Below are positions 24,690 to 32,568 of a stretch of 64,000 nucleotides of DNA, one piece after another. Position 1 is the first letter of the stretch. Each line of letters starts with the position of its first letter. The stretch comes from GCA-2746795 sp963747345 (lineage in GTDB: Bacteria > Chloroflexota > Anaerolineae > Promineifilales > Promineifilaceae), in contig CAVVFA010000008.1 in NCBI GenBank assembly GCA_963747345.1, positions 372,001 to 436,000 of the forward strand. Direction: 5' to 3'. The position numbers and the translations under genes are program-made. The notes below the pieces were generated by a model. It was given only the letters and a program-made list of their open reading frames with translations. It had not been told where the DNA came from and made no database searches.

Positions 24690-25127
24690 CTACGCCTCTT
24701 TGGGCGGTTCGTTTTCAAACTCGTCATCTTCCCAGACGGGTTTGCCGCCACCTTGCCAGGGGCCGTGTTGCCAGGGGCCGTGTTGCTTCCAATGTTCGGA
24801 GCCAGGGCCATGTTTCCAATGCCCTCTTTTACAGCCAAACATCATCGACATGAAGCCGAAGAACATGAATGGCAGCAGGCAGAGCAACAAGCCTGCGCCG
24901 GGGAAAAAGCCGCCATGCCCACGATAATGCCTGTCGTAACCGTAGGGCGACATGTGTGGCGCGGGGTTGACCGTGCCGTCTTCGCTGGCGGCGGCTTGCT
25001 GCCCGGCGATATAGCCTGCCATATAAGCCCGATCGCTGCGTGATTGCCGCATCGAGCCAAATGCGCCTAAAAAGGCGAACAGCATGATGGCGAGGAATCC
25101 GAGTTTGAATAGTTTTCTAAAAATCAT
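24690..25127 (-). CDS. small membrane protein with His/Trp/Gly-rich tail
   Basis: The protein has 145 residues. A first hydrophobic segment at about 8-26 is followed by a Gly/His/Tyr-rich loop (YGYDRHYRGHGGFF). A second membrane segment (about 78-98, GLLLCLLPFMFFGFMSMMFG) and a tail rich in His, Trp, Pro and Gly (KHGPGSEHWKQHGPW) end in acidic residues. I know no family for it. Its place directly upstream of the two-component genes, on the same strand, and the similar His/Trp-rich tail of the kinase suggest a sensed or regulated envelope factor, perhaps metal-related. That is an inference from composition. Confidence 0.6.
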   Translation of the reverse strand: MIFRKLFKLGFLAIMLFAFLGAFGSMRQSRSDRAYMAGYIAGQQAAASEDGTVNPAPHMSPYGYDRHYRGHGGFFPGAGLLLCLLPFMFFGFMSMMFGCKRGHWKHGPGSEHWKQHGPWQHGPWQGGGKPVWEDDEFENEPPKEA

Positions 25128-25450
25128 TGTTTACGCTCCTTACGTGTGTTTGAGTAACCCCCTCCCCAGCCCTCCCCCGAAGGGAGAGGGAGCCGATTTC
25201 CCCTCCCTTTGGGAGGGGACTAAGGGGAAGGGGTTATCACTTTGATTTCGTTATCTGCTAGTAGGATGGCGCAAAAGTATGTAGAAATGATGAATTTATG
25301 GGGGAGAGGTGATGAAAAATGGTCAGACCTCCAAAGTTTGGGAGACTTCGGAGGTCTAGCTGCGATTTATTTCTAAATAATGACTTACCAACTACCCCAA
25401 TCAAAAGTAAAATTCACACAAATTTATTCTGATAACAACGAGGTAGAAAT
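25128..25450. repeat. divergent spacer with two inverted repeats
   Basis: There is no gene in this spacer. At about 25155-25235, CCCTCCCCAGCCCTCCC and GAGGGAGCC pair with CCCTTTGGGAGGGG and GGGGAAGGGG, a long G/C-rich hairpin. At about 25325-25361, AGACCTCCAAAGTTTGGGAG pairs with ACTTCGGAGGTCT. The spacer must also hold promoters for the membrane-protein gene (left) and the EamA gene (right). AACAACGAGGTAG before the EamA ATG is its ribosome site region. Confidence 0.55.
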
Positions 25451-25873
25451 ATGTCACCGATTTTACTGTTGATCATCGCCACCATCTTATGGGGCATCTG
25501 GGGTATCGCCGATAAGTTCGCGCTGGAAAACGCCCATCCCTTTTCTGTGCAATGGATGTACGCCATTCCTTATGTGGTGGTTATCCCTATTTTCTTCTGG
25601 CTTGGCTCTCGCGCTCAACCTGAAAACAATTTCAATACCACCGCCTTTATCTGGGCAGTAGTCGCCAGCGTTTCCTCTCTCCTCGCCTTATTGCTAATGT
25701 TGTTCGCCATGCGTTCACAACCAGCATCATTAGCAGTAGCGATAACGGCCGCCTATCCACTGGTAACCATGTTCATTGCCGTCATGCTGAAGATGGAGAC
25801 ATTTTCCGGGCAAAAGCTGGCAGGTATGGTGCTAATCATGGGTGGTTTGGTTGTTTTGTTGTGGCAAAAATAA
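25451..25873 (+). CDS. half-size EamA-family membrane transporter
   Basis: The protein has 140 residues and about five hydrophobic segments. It begins ILLLIIATILWGIWGIADKF, with the typical EamA WGxxxxxxK pattern. The last helices read SLAVAITAAYPLVTMFIAVM and GMVLIMGGLVVLLWQ. Most EamA (drug/metabolite) proteins have two such units; this has one and must dimerise, like SMR/EmrE-type proteins. The substrate is unknown. A clean rho-independent terminator starts at its stop codon. Confidence 0.85.
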   Translation: MSPILLLIIATILWGIWGIADKFALENAHPFSVQWMYAIPYVVVIPIFFWLGSRAQPENNFNTTAFIWAVVASVSSLLALLLMLFAMRSQPASLAVAITAAYPLVTMFIAVMLKMETFSGQKLAGMVLIMGGLVVLLWQK

Positions 25874-25903
25874 AAGAAATAGGCACAAACGCCTATTTCT
25901 TTT
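25872..25903 (+). terminator. rho-independent terminator of the EamA gene
   Basis: AAAAGAAATAGGC pairs perfectly with GCCTATTTCTTTT around a 6-base loop, starting within the TAA stop codon. The stem ends in a T-run. Confidence 0.85.
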
Positions 25904-25988
25904 ACTGTAAAACTTTATAAAATGAGGGTGTATTTACGTATTGGTAGTTCAGCGGACAAGGAATCCTCCCATTCTTTGCCCGCTGTTT

Positions 25989-27065
25989 TTATTTCCGACG
26001 ACGGCTCAATAGCCACAGCCCAAGCAAAACAGTGGCGGCAACAATAGCCAAACCAGCCAATTGTTTTTCATAATTGCTCTCAACTTCTTGAGATGGCTCA
26101 GTTTCTTTAATCCACTCGAAGGTTTCCAACATGCCGGTTTGTAACGGCCGTGTCGTCCAGCCTAGTTCCGCCCGCGCTTTGTCGGAACGGGCAATATACG
26201 TGGTACTCAAAATATTGACGGCATCTTCGCTGTAAACATTGGGTAATGGCAATGTTTTGCTCAACGTGCCAACGAGGGGCGCAAAAGGTGTGACGAATTT
26301 GGCGGGGATGCGCACTAAAGGCGTAGATTTGCCCGTTAAATGCCCCCAGAAATCAATCATCTCTCCCAACGGAATGGCTGGGCCAGCCAAGATGTAGCTC
26401 TCACCCGGCTTGCCTTTTTCTGCGGCCAACAGGTGGCCTTCCGCAATGTCTTCAACGTGGGCGTAAGTGAGTGTCATTTCTGGGCCAGGGAGCAGCGGCA
26501 TCCCTCGGTAGAATTCACGCATCATTTCACCAATATTGCTGGTATCACCTGGCCCATAAACCGCCCCAGGCAACACGATGGTGATAGGCGCACCTTTTTC
26601 AATCAGAGGAAGCGCAACTTTGTAATGAGCCAACCATTTAGTGCGATCATATTCGGTGAGGAAGGGGCCGCCTTTGTAGTAAGTTTCGTCTACAAGTTGC
26701 CCGTGAGTGTCACCATAGACGGCAACCGTGCTGGTATAGATGATTTTAGGAATACCGAGTTCGTATGCCAACCGCAGCACTTTGCGTGTGCCGCCCACGT
26801 TGATAGCTTCTGCTTTCTGCCAGTCTACGTTGCCGATTTTGTACCAGGCGGCGATATGGAAAACGATGTCACTGCCGTCCATACCATCACGCATGGAAGC
26901 CATGTCGGTAATATCACCGGGAACAACCGTACAACCTAGCTCTTGCAAAACGGCCGTGCTTTCTGGCGAACGCGCCAACGCAGATACAGCGTAACCACGT
27001 TCAAGTAACTTTTTGACAACTTGTTGACCAATAAAACCGGATCCGCCTGTCACAAATGCTTTCAT
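25989..27065 (-). CDS. NAD(P)-dependent epimerase/reductase, extended SDR family
   Basis: The protein has 358 residues. The Rossmann motif is TGGSGFIGQQV near the N-terminus. The SDR catalytic Tyr-Lys pair is seen as YDRTKWLAHY, with the preceding TSTVAVYG strand supplying the Ser/Thr. This matches the dihydroflavonol-reductase/HpnA-like group of extended SDRs that act on sterols, hopanoid-linked sugars or similar substrates. A C-terminal hydrophobic segment (GLAIVAATVLLGLWLLSRRRK) suggests a membrane anchor, which is less usual. It is transcribed leftwards, away from the tRNA promoter region. Confidence 0.88.
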   Translation of the reverse strand: MKAFVTGGSGFIGQQVVKKLLERGYAVSALARSPESTAVLQELGCTVVPGDITDMASMRDGMDGSDIVFHIAAWYKIGNVDWQKAEAINVGGTRKVLRLAYELGIPKIIYTSTVAVYGDTHGQLVDETYYKGGPFLTEYDRTKWLAHYKVALPLIEKGAPITIVLPGAVYGPGDTSNIGEMMREFYRGMPLLPGPEMTLTYAHVEDIAEGHLLAAEKGKPGESYILAGPAIPLGEMIDFWGHLTGKSTPLVRIPAKFVTPFAPLVGTLSKTLPLPNVYSEDAVNILSTTYIARSDKARAELGWTTRPLQTGMLETFEWIKETEPSQEVESNYEKQLAGLAIVAATVLLGLWLLSRRRK

Positions 27066-27145
27066 AAGAATATCCTTGTTCTAAGACATTTTTTATTTCG
27101 ACTAACAAAATTATACCTGAGAACAGCCAAAATGGGATGATTAGT

Positions 27146-27174
27146 TTGCTACCAAAGAGGCAGAATGCTATAAT
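27146..27174 (+). promoter_or_regulatory. sigma-70-type promoter of the tRNA gene
   Basis: TTGCTA (27146-27151), 17 bases, then TATAAT (27169-27174) preceded by TGC. This is close to the consensus with an extended -10, ending 17 bases before the tRNA. Confidence 0.75.
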
Positions 27175-27191
27175 TTCCGTCGCTTCAAAAA

Positions 27192-27265
<74 letters not shown>

Positions 27266-27266
27266 C

Positions 27267-27305
27267 AAAAAGCTCTTTTGCATGTTTGCAAAAGAGCTTT
27301 TTTTT
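27267..27305 (+). terminator. rho-independent terminator of tRNA-Val
   Basis: AAAAAGCTCTTTTGCA pairs with TGCAAAAGAGCTTTTT, a 16-bp perfect stem around a 4-base loop, followed by more T. Confidence 0.9.
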
Positions 27306-27485
27306 GCTTATGTGAAATATGATTGAGTTTTGTTGATGGGTTGTCGTTGACAGGGTTGTGTTTTGAGTTGATGTTGCCAATGAGGATAGTTCTAATTGGG
27401 GAGAGAAGCGGTGATGATTGGCTGTTATAATATATTAAATGATGCTCACCTCAATACAGCATATCATAGGAACATTATGTGACTC

Positions 27486-29117
27486 ATGTCAAAACAAAAT
27501 CATGTTGAACAAATATTATTTACGAAGGATAGCAACGGCCGTTTTACCTTTATTACCCCTAACACAGATATTCTCCTTGGTTTACCCGCTTCTAACATGC
27601 TTAATAGAACGGAACTCGAGCTGTTTGCATCTGAATGGGGTTTCGAGAGTTTGGCACATGACCAAAGAGTATTGCTAACTAGAGAGCCAATCCACTTTGA
27701 TAGCCAAATTTTGGTTAATGATCAGTGTCGTAAGCTGCATATTGTTAAATATCCACATCTTGCAGATGATGGAACTGCCGTCGGTATTATTGGTACCATC
27801 CAACAAATACCGGAAGGCACCGTTGAACTACTCAAACCTTCGCAAGTGTTAGATCCAGAAGAATCTCAACCTAATGGATCTGAAGTAGATATACTCCCGC
27901 TTTATCGTGGATTGCTTACGTTGCAATCTGCTTCTGCTGCGATTGGCGTGAGCCTGGAACCCGAGCAGATTTTGCAAACATACACGTGGGAATTAGCAAA
28001 TTTGATGGATGTGGATGGTTGTATGGTGATGCGCTGGCATGAGTCCGAGAATTATCTCAAGACTATTGCGGCATACCAGCATGAACGTTGGCAAAGTGAT
28101 TTGGCTTTAGGGGATGTTGATTTCGATTTGTCTGAACATGTTTCTCTACAACGTATGTTGCAAGAAAGATCGGCAAGCCAGATGTTCCATGGCACGGCGT
28201 CCGGTCTTTTTGATGGGTACAATTACTTGGAGGTTTTTGGTGTCCAGGGTCTGTTGCTATTACCGCTTGTCTTTCAGGAAAAGCTTGTTGGCTTGGTTTT
28301 AGTTTTGAATCATCAGGCAGAACGGCCGTTTGCGGATGTAGAAATAGCACTTGCCCAATTGTTAACCGATCAAGTAGCTGGTTTTATCATCAATGCGTGG
28401 CTTTTTGCTGAATTAGCGGAAATGAACGAGTCGTTACGTGTGAGCAATGCAGAATTAGATGCTTTTGCCCACACGGTAGCTCATGATTTAAAGAGCCCGT
28501 TAGCCAATACGCTGGGTTTTTCCGGTATTCTTATTCGAGAAAAGGATACCTTGTCAGCAGAAGAGACCGAGGAATTTTTACACATTATTTCCAATAATGG
28601 CAAGCGAATGCGTGGCATTATCGATGGATTACTTATGTTGGCTAGTGTGCGCAAAGAAGATGCTGTCGTGATGCCAGTCAATATGGAAGATGTCATCAGT
28701 GAGGTGATGGCACGCCTTTACTATACGATTATGGAAGCAAATGCTCAGATTACCAGCGAAACCGAATGGATAGATAGCTTAGGATATAGACCGTGGATCG
28801 AGGAAGTGTGGGCTAATTATATTGGAAATGCTATCAAATATGGTGGACAGCCTGCTCAAATTACTTTGGGAGCAGAATTCCAGTCCGACGGTATGGTACG
28901 GTATTGGGTGCGTGACAATGGCAAAGGATTAACTGAAGACCAACAAGCAAAACTGTTTGTACCATTCGTCCGGTTAGGATTAGATGATAATCGAGGGCAT
29001 GGGTTAGGATTATCTATTGTACAACGAATTGTAAGCCGATTAGGGGGAGCGGTTGGTGTATCTAGCCAGCCAGGGAAAGGTAGTGTGTTTTATTTCACCT
29101 TGCCAGCCGTAGGCTAA
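27486..29117 (+). CDS. soluble PAS/GAF sensor histidine kinase
   Basis: The protein has 543 residues and no membrane segment. An N-terminal PAS-like domain (about 5-108, TKDSNGRFTFITPNTDILLG) is followed by a GAF domain (about 145-305). The HisKA box is AHTVAHDLKSPLANTLGFSG with His333. The ATPase domain has WANYIGNAIKYGG, DNGKGLTEDQ and GHGLGLSIVQRIV. The bacteriophytochrome-like DLKSPL version of the H-box is typical of soluble kinases. No response regulator is next to it. Instead the next gene, 35 bases on, is a large signalling ATPase, so the two may act together. A TATAAT box lies at 27426-27431, without a good -35. Confidence 0.9.
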   Translation: MSKQNHVEQILFTKDSNGRFTFITPNTDILLGLPASNMLNRTELELFASEWGFESLAHDQRVLLTREPIHFDSQILVNDQCRKLHIVKYPHLADDGTAVGIIGTIQQIPEGTVELLKPSQVLDPEESQPNGSEVDILPLYRGLLTLQSASAAIGVSLEPEQILQTYTWELANLMDVDGCMVMRWHESENYLKTIAAYQHERWQSDLALGDVDFDLSEHVSLQRMLQERSASQMFHGTASGLFDGYNYLEVFGVQGLLLLPLVFQEKLVGLVLVLNHQAERPFADVEIALAQLLTDQVAGFIINAWLFAELAEMNESLRVSNAELDAFAHTVAHDLKSPLANTLGFSGILIREKDTLSAEETEEFLHIISNNGKRMRGIIDGLLMLASVRKEDAVVMPVNMEDVISEVMARLYYTIMEANAQITSETEWIDSLGYRPWIEEVWANYIGNAIKYGGQPAQITLGAEFQSDGMVRYWVRDNGKGLTEDQQAKLFVPFVRLGLDDNRGHGLGLSIVQRIVSRLGGAVGVSSQPGKGSVFYFTLPAVG

Positions 29118-29152
29118 GGTAAGGAAACGTGTAGGTTCGAGGGTAACTTTGC

Positions 29153-32100
29153 GTGGATTTTCAGATTCATAATCCCAAACAATTTATAGCAGAGGCTGAA
29201 TATCGCCCAGTAGCTGTGCTGTGGCTGCATTTAGATCCAGCTGATCTTGAATCTCAGATTCGTCCTTCTGCTACTGTCCGTTTGATTATGGACTTTGCCC
29301 GACTAGCAGAGAAATATAGGGGTGTTGTACGCTTGCGGCAGGATGGATTAACGGCCGTTTTTGGCATTCCTACTGTGTCAGAAAATGATGTGATCTACGC
29401 AACATTAGCTGCTCACGAGATTAAACAGAAGAGCCTCACAGAATTAGACAATATCGTTATCCCTACGCGCATGGGTATTAGTTATGATTTCGTTACCCTA
29501 ACTCAAGGGCAAGATAAAGGAAGTGTCTCCCTACAAATTACGGGCGCAGCGTTAAAGCAAGCAGAAAAGTTAGCTGCTGTTTCACCAAATACAAAAATAT
29601 ATGTGACCCATAAAGTTCATCATGCGACGGCACATTATTTTTCTTATGACGCTGCATTGAAATCACAAGTGGATGATGATGTAACCTGGGAATTAGGTGA
29701 ACCTCTTGAAGAACCTTCCTCCGCTCGTGGCTTGCCTAATATGCATACGCGATATATTGGTCGAACCCAGAGTCAGAAGTCGATGCTTGAATTAGCAAAG
29801 AACTTGGAAAAAGGATTGGGGGGCATCATCTGGATTGAGGGAGAAGCTGGCATTGGCAAAAGTCGATTGATGCGAGAATTCAAAACGGCCGTTGCGCTAT
29901 CGACCCCACCACTTTTCTGGGCAGGGTCTGGCTCCTCTAACCATACCGATCAAGCATTTTCGCTCTTTGCATCCTTATTTGTAAATATCTTTAGCATTCA
30001 AACAACAGATAACGCGGATCAGATGCGTCAAAAAATCAACGATCGCATGAGCCAATGGCCAAGAGATGCGCAATATATACGCCCTTATTTAGAAACGATC
30101 ATTGGGCTTAAACCAGATGATCCCTCCTTTGAAAAAATGCAACCAGAGCAGTTACGTCAACAAACATTTGTCGCCGTTCGTCGTTTGTTGAAAACACTCG
30201 TAAAAGAACAACCCATCATTCTCTTTCTTGATGACTTGCATTGGATAGATCCTATATCGGCCGAACTACTGCTGTTTATTGCCACAATAGTTGCCTCAGA
30301 TTCCATACTCTTTGTATGTGCGCAACGTTTGCAAGGCGCGGACTCTCCCAACGATCGGCTTTTACGCTTGCAAAGTCTGTTGCCAGGGCAAACCAAGCAG
30401 CTATTTTTGGAAAAGTTATCAAAAAACAATAGCCTCCAATTGTTACATGAACTGCTACCCCAAACTGAATTGCCGGCTGAGTTTTATGCCCTCACCATCT
30501 CCCGTAGTGAAGGTAATCCATACTTCATTGAAGAATTTGTACGCATGGCTATTGAGCAAGCTTATTTGCAACAAGTAGAAGGGGTATGGCAATTAAATAT
30601 ACCTGTTGATCAACTTTCAGACATGATTCCCATGTCGCTTAATAGCTTGATCCATGCTCGTATTGACGCACTCTCTGCGGACTTGAAGCAAGTCGTGCAA
30701 TACGCAGCTATTATTGGATTTCAGTTCGACTCTGTTTTATTGCAAACAATTACTGAGATGACCAATATTCAGCAAACCTTGCAGCGTTTAGCAAACCGTT
30801 TGGTTGTTAGCCGCATCAATACATCAGAAGCGTGGCAGTTTAACCATACATTATTCCACGCAATCGTTTATCAATCCATTCCAGCCATAAATCGACAAGA
30901 ACTGCATAAGCGCATTGCCCTCATGCTTGAGAGTCAACAGAAGGATGCCACTGTTGAATATGCCGCAGCATTAGCCTTCCATTTCAGTCAGGCTAAAGAA
31001 TATCTTCGCGCGATACCTTATTTAATTCTAGCTGGTGAAAAAGCAGCTTCCCAATATGCAAATGAAGAAGCTGTATCTCATTTCCAACTAGCAGAAAAAT
31101 ACCTTGTCTACCTCGATGTACCGGATACTGATTGGCAGTGGCGTATTGGCATTGGCTTGGGTGAAGCATATCGGATTATGGGCTTGTTTGATAAGTCAAC
31201 GGAATCGCTCGAAAAACTGATTCCCTTGGCAAAAGAAAACCCTGACTATCCATATACTAGATTGCTTATATTATTAGGAAAAACAGCTAGAAAACTAGGT
31301 CATTATGATGTTGGGCGTAGTTATTTAATGCAAGCTAGGGATCTTTTATTAGGCGAATCACCATCTGGAAAAGATTTAAATGAGGCATCACAAGTTCTAA
31401 CTGAATTGGCTTGGATATATTTTGCTCAGGGGGAGTTGGAACAAGCCAAAAAACTTGGGATGGAAGGCTTAGAATTTGCCAAACAGATAGATGACCTGAA
31501 TGAAATGGCAGATGCAGAAAACTTGCTAGGTGGGATAGGTTATCAATCTGGAGATTGGCAGGAAGCGATGCACCATACCACTCGTGCTATGGTTTTTAGA
31601 GAGCAGATGGGATATTCATGGGCAGTTGCTAGGAGTTATAGCAATCTTGGTGTTTTAGCTTATGTGATAGGCCATTGGCCTAAAGCTATCGACTATTTTC
31701 AACGAAGTCTGTTTTTACGTCAGGAAATGGGAGATGTTGAGGGTGTAGCCATTACCCATAATAATCTAGGCCATCCTTATCGTGGACAAGGAAAGTTCGA
31801 ATTAGCTGAAACACATTATAAAGAGAGCCTTGAGATTTCAAAGTTGTTTAACATGCCATATGTAATAGTAAATGCCAGTGGTGGGTTGGCTCAAATATAT
31901 TTGTGGCGAGAAAAATATGAGCAAGTCGAAGATGTACTAACAACAAACATTTTGTTAGCGGAATCGATTGGTGCCAAAGATGTTTTGGTTGAATTGTTTC
32001 GAATACAGGCGGAATATAGTGTTGCTATAAGTGAATTTCAACTAGCCTTAGACCAAGCGGGGAAATCACTGACATTATCTAAAGAAGTTGGTAACAAGTC

Positions 32101-32395
32101 CCATGAGGCTGCTGCATGCAGGGTGGTTTCATATGCATACTTTTATATGGGGGATTTAGAAAAGGCAAGTATTTATCTGCAAAAAGGGCAAGATGCATTG
32201 ACTGGTGTTACTGATGAATTGGGAAATGGTAGGTTATTGGTTCAATCATACAAAATCAACATGAGATTGGGAAATCAAGCTGCTGCTATAGCTGATTATG
32301 TTGTTGCCCAAAATATATTTTCACGACTTGGTGCTATGTATCATCTCGAAAAACTCGAAAATTTAAAGCAAGAATTTACTAGAGAAGATGAATAA
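29153..32395 (+). CDS. signalling ATPase: degenerate nucleotide-cyclase domain + AAA/STAND ATPase + TPR
   Basis: The protein has 1080 residues and starts with GTG behind a GAGGG site. Residues 15-180 resemble a class III nucleotide cyclase domain: LRQDGLTAVFGIPTVSENDV matches the usual GDGxxAxFGxP part. However, the place of the catalytic VNxAxR segment reads GAALKQAEKLAA, so the Asn and Arg are missing and it is probably inactive or only ligand-binding. The ATPase has the P-loop GEAGIGKSRL (230-239) and Walker B IILFLDDLHW (356-364). From about residue 600, at least nine TPR units follow. This cyclase-ATPase-TPR layout is common in large bacterial regulators. It is probably co-transcribed with the upstream kinase. 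GC content is lower than in the flanking genes. Confidence 0.88.
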   Translation: MDFQIHNPKQFIAEAEYRPVAVLWLHLDPADLESQIRPSATVRLIMDFARLAEKYRGVVRLRQDGLTAVFGIPTVSENDVIYATLAAHEIKQKSLTELDNIVIPTRMGISYDFVTLTQGQDKGSVSLQITGAALKQAEKLAAVSPNTKIYVTHKVHHATAHYFSYDAALKSQVDDDVTWELGEPLEEPSSARGLPNMHTRYIGRTQSQKSMLELAKNLEKGLGGIIWIEGEAGIGKSRLMREFKTAVALSTPPLFWAGSGSSNHTDQAFSLFASLFVNIFSIQTTDNADQMRQKINDRMSQWPRDAQYIRPYLETIIGLKPDDPSFEKMQPEQLRQQTFVAVRRLLKTLVKEQPIILFLDDLHWIDPISAELLLFIATIVASDSILFVCAQRLQGADSPNDRLLRLQSLLPGQTKQLFLEKLSKNNSLQLLHELLPQTELPAEFYALTISRSEGNPYFIEEFVRMAIEQAYLQQVEGVWQLNIPVDQLSDMIPMSLNSLIHARIDALSADLKQVVQYAAIIGFQFDSVLLQTITEMTNIQQTLQRLANRLVVSRINTSEAWQFNHTLFHAIVYQSIPAINRQELHKRIALMLESQQKDATVEYAAALAFHFSQAKEYLRAIPYLILAGEKAASQYANEEAVSHFQLAEKYLVYLDVPDTDWQWRIGIGLGEAYRIMGLFDKSTESLEKLIPLAKENPDYPYTRLLILLGKTARKLGHYDVGRSYLMQARDLLLGESPSGKDLNEASQVLTELAWIYFAQGELEQAKKLGMEGLEFAKQIDDLNEMADAENLLGGIGYQSGDWQEAMHHTTRAMVFREQMGYSWAVARSYSNLGVLAYVIGHWPKAIDYFQRSLFLRQEMGDVEGVAITHNNLGHPYRGQGKFELAETHYKESLEISKLFNMPYVIVNASGGLAQIYLWREKYEQVEDVLTTNILLAESIGAKDVLVELFRIQAEYSVAISEFQLALDQAGKSLTLSKEVGNKSHEAAACRVVSYAYFYMGDLEKASIYLQKGQDALTGVTDELGNGRLLVQSYKINMRLGNQAAAIADYVVAQNIFSRLGAMYHLEKLENLKQEFTREDE

Positions 32396-32568
32396 GAAGG
32401 TGATGGTTCTAACTTTTATATGCAATTAGTGTGAAAGATGCGTGAAAGTTGCGGGTTTATAGCTCGGAATGGTACTTATCTCCTAAACTAACTTGACCTG
32501 TTTTAACAATTCTTGACAGGAAAATGTGGATAATATAGGAGGAATGAGTAGACTAGGAGCATGAAATC

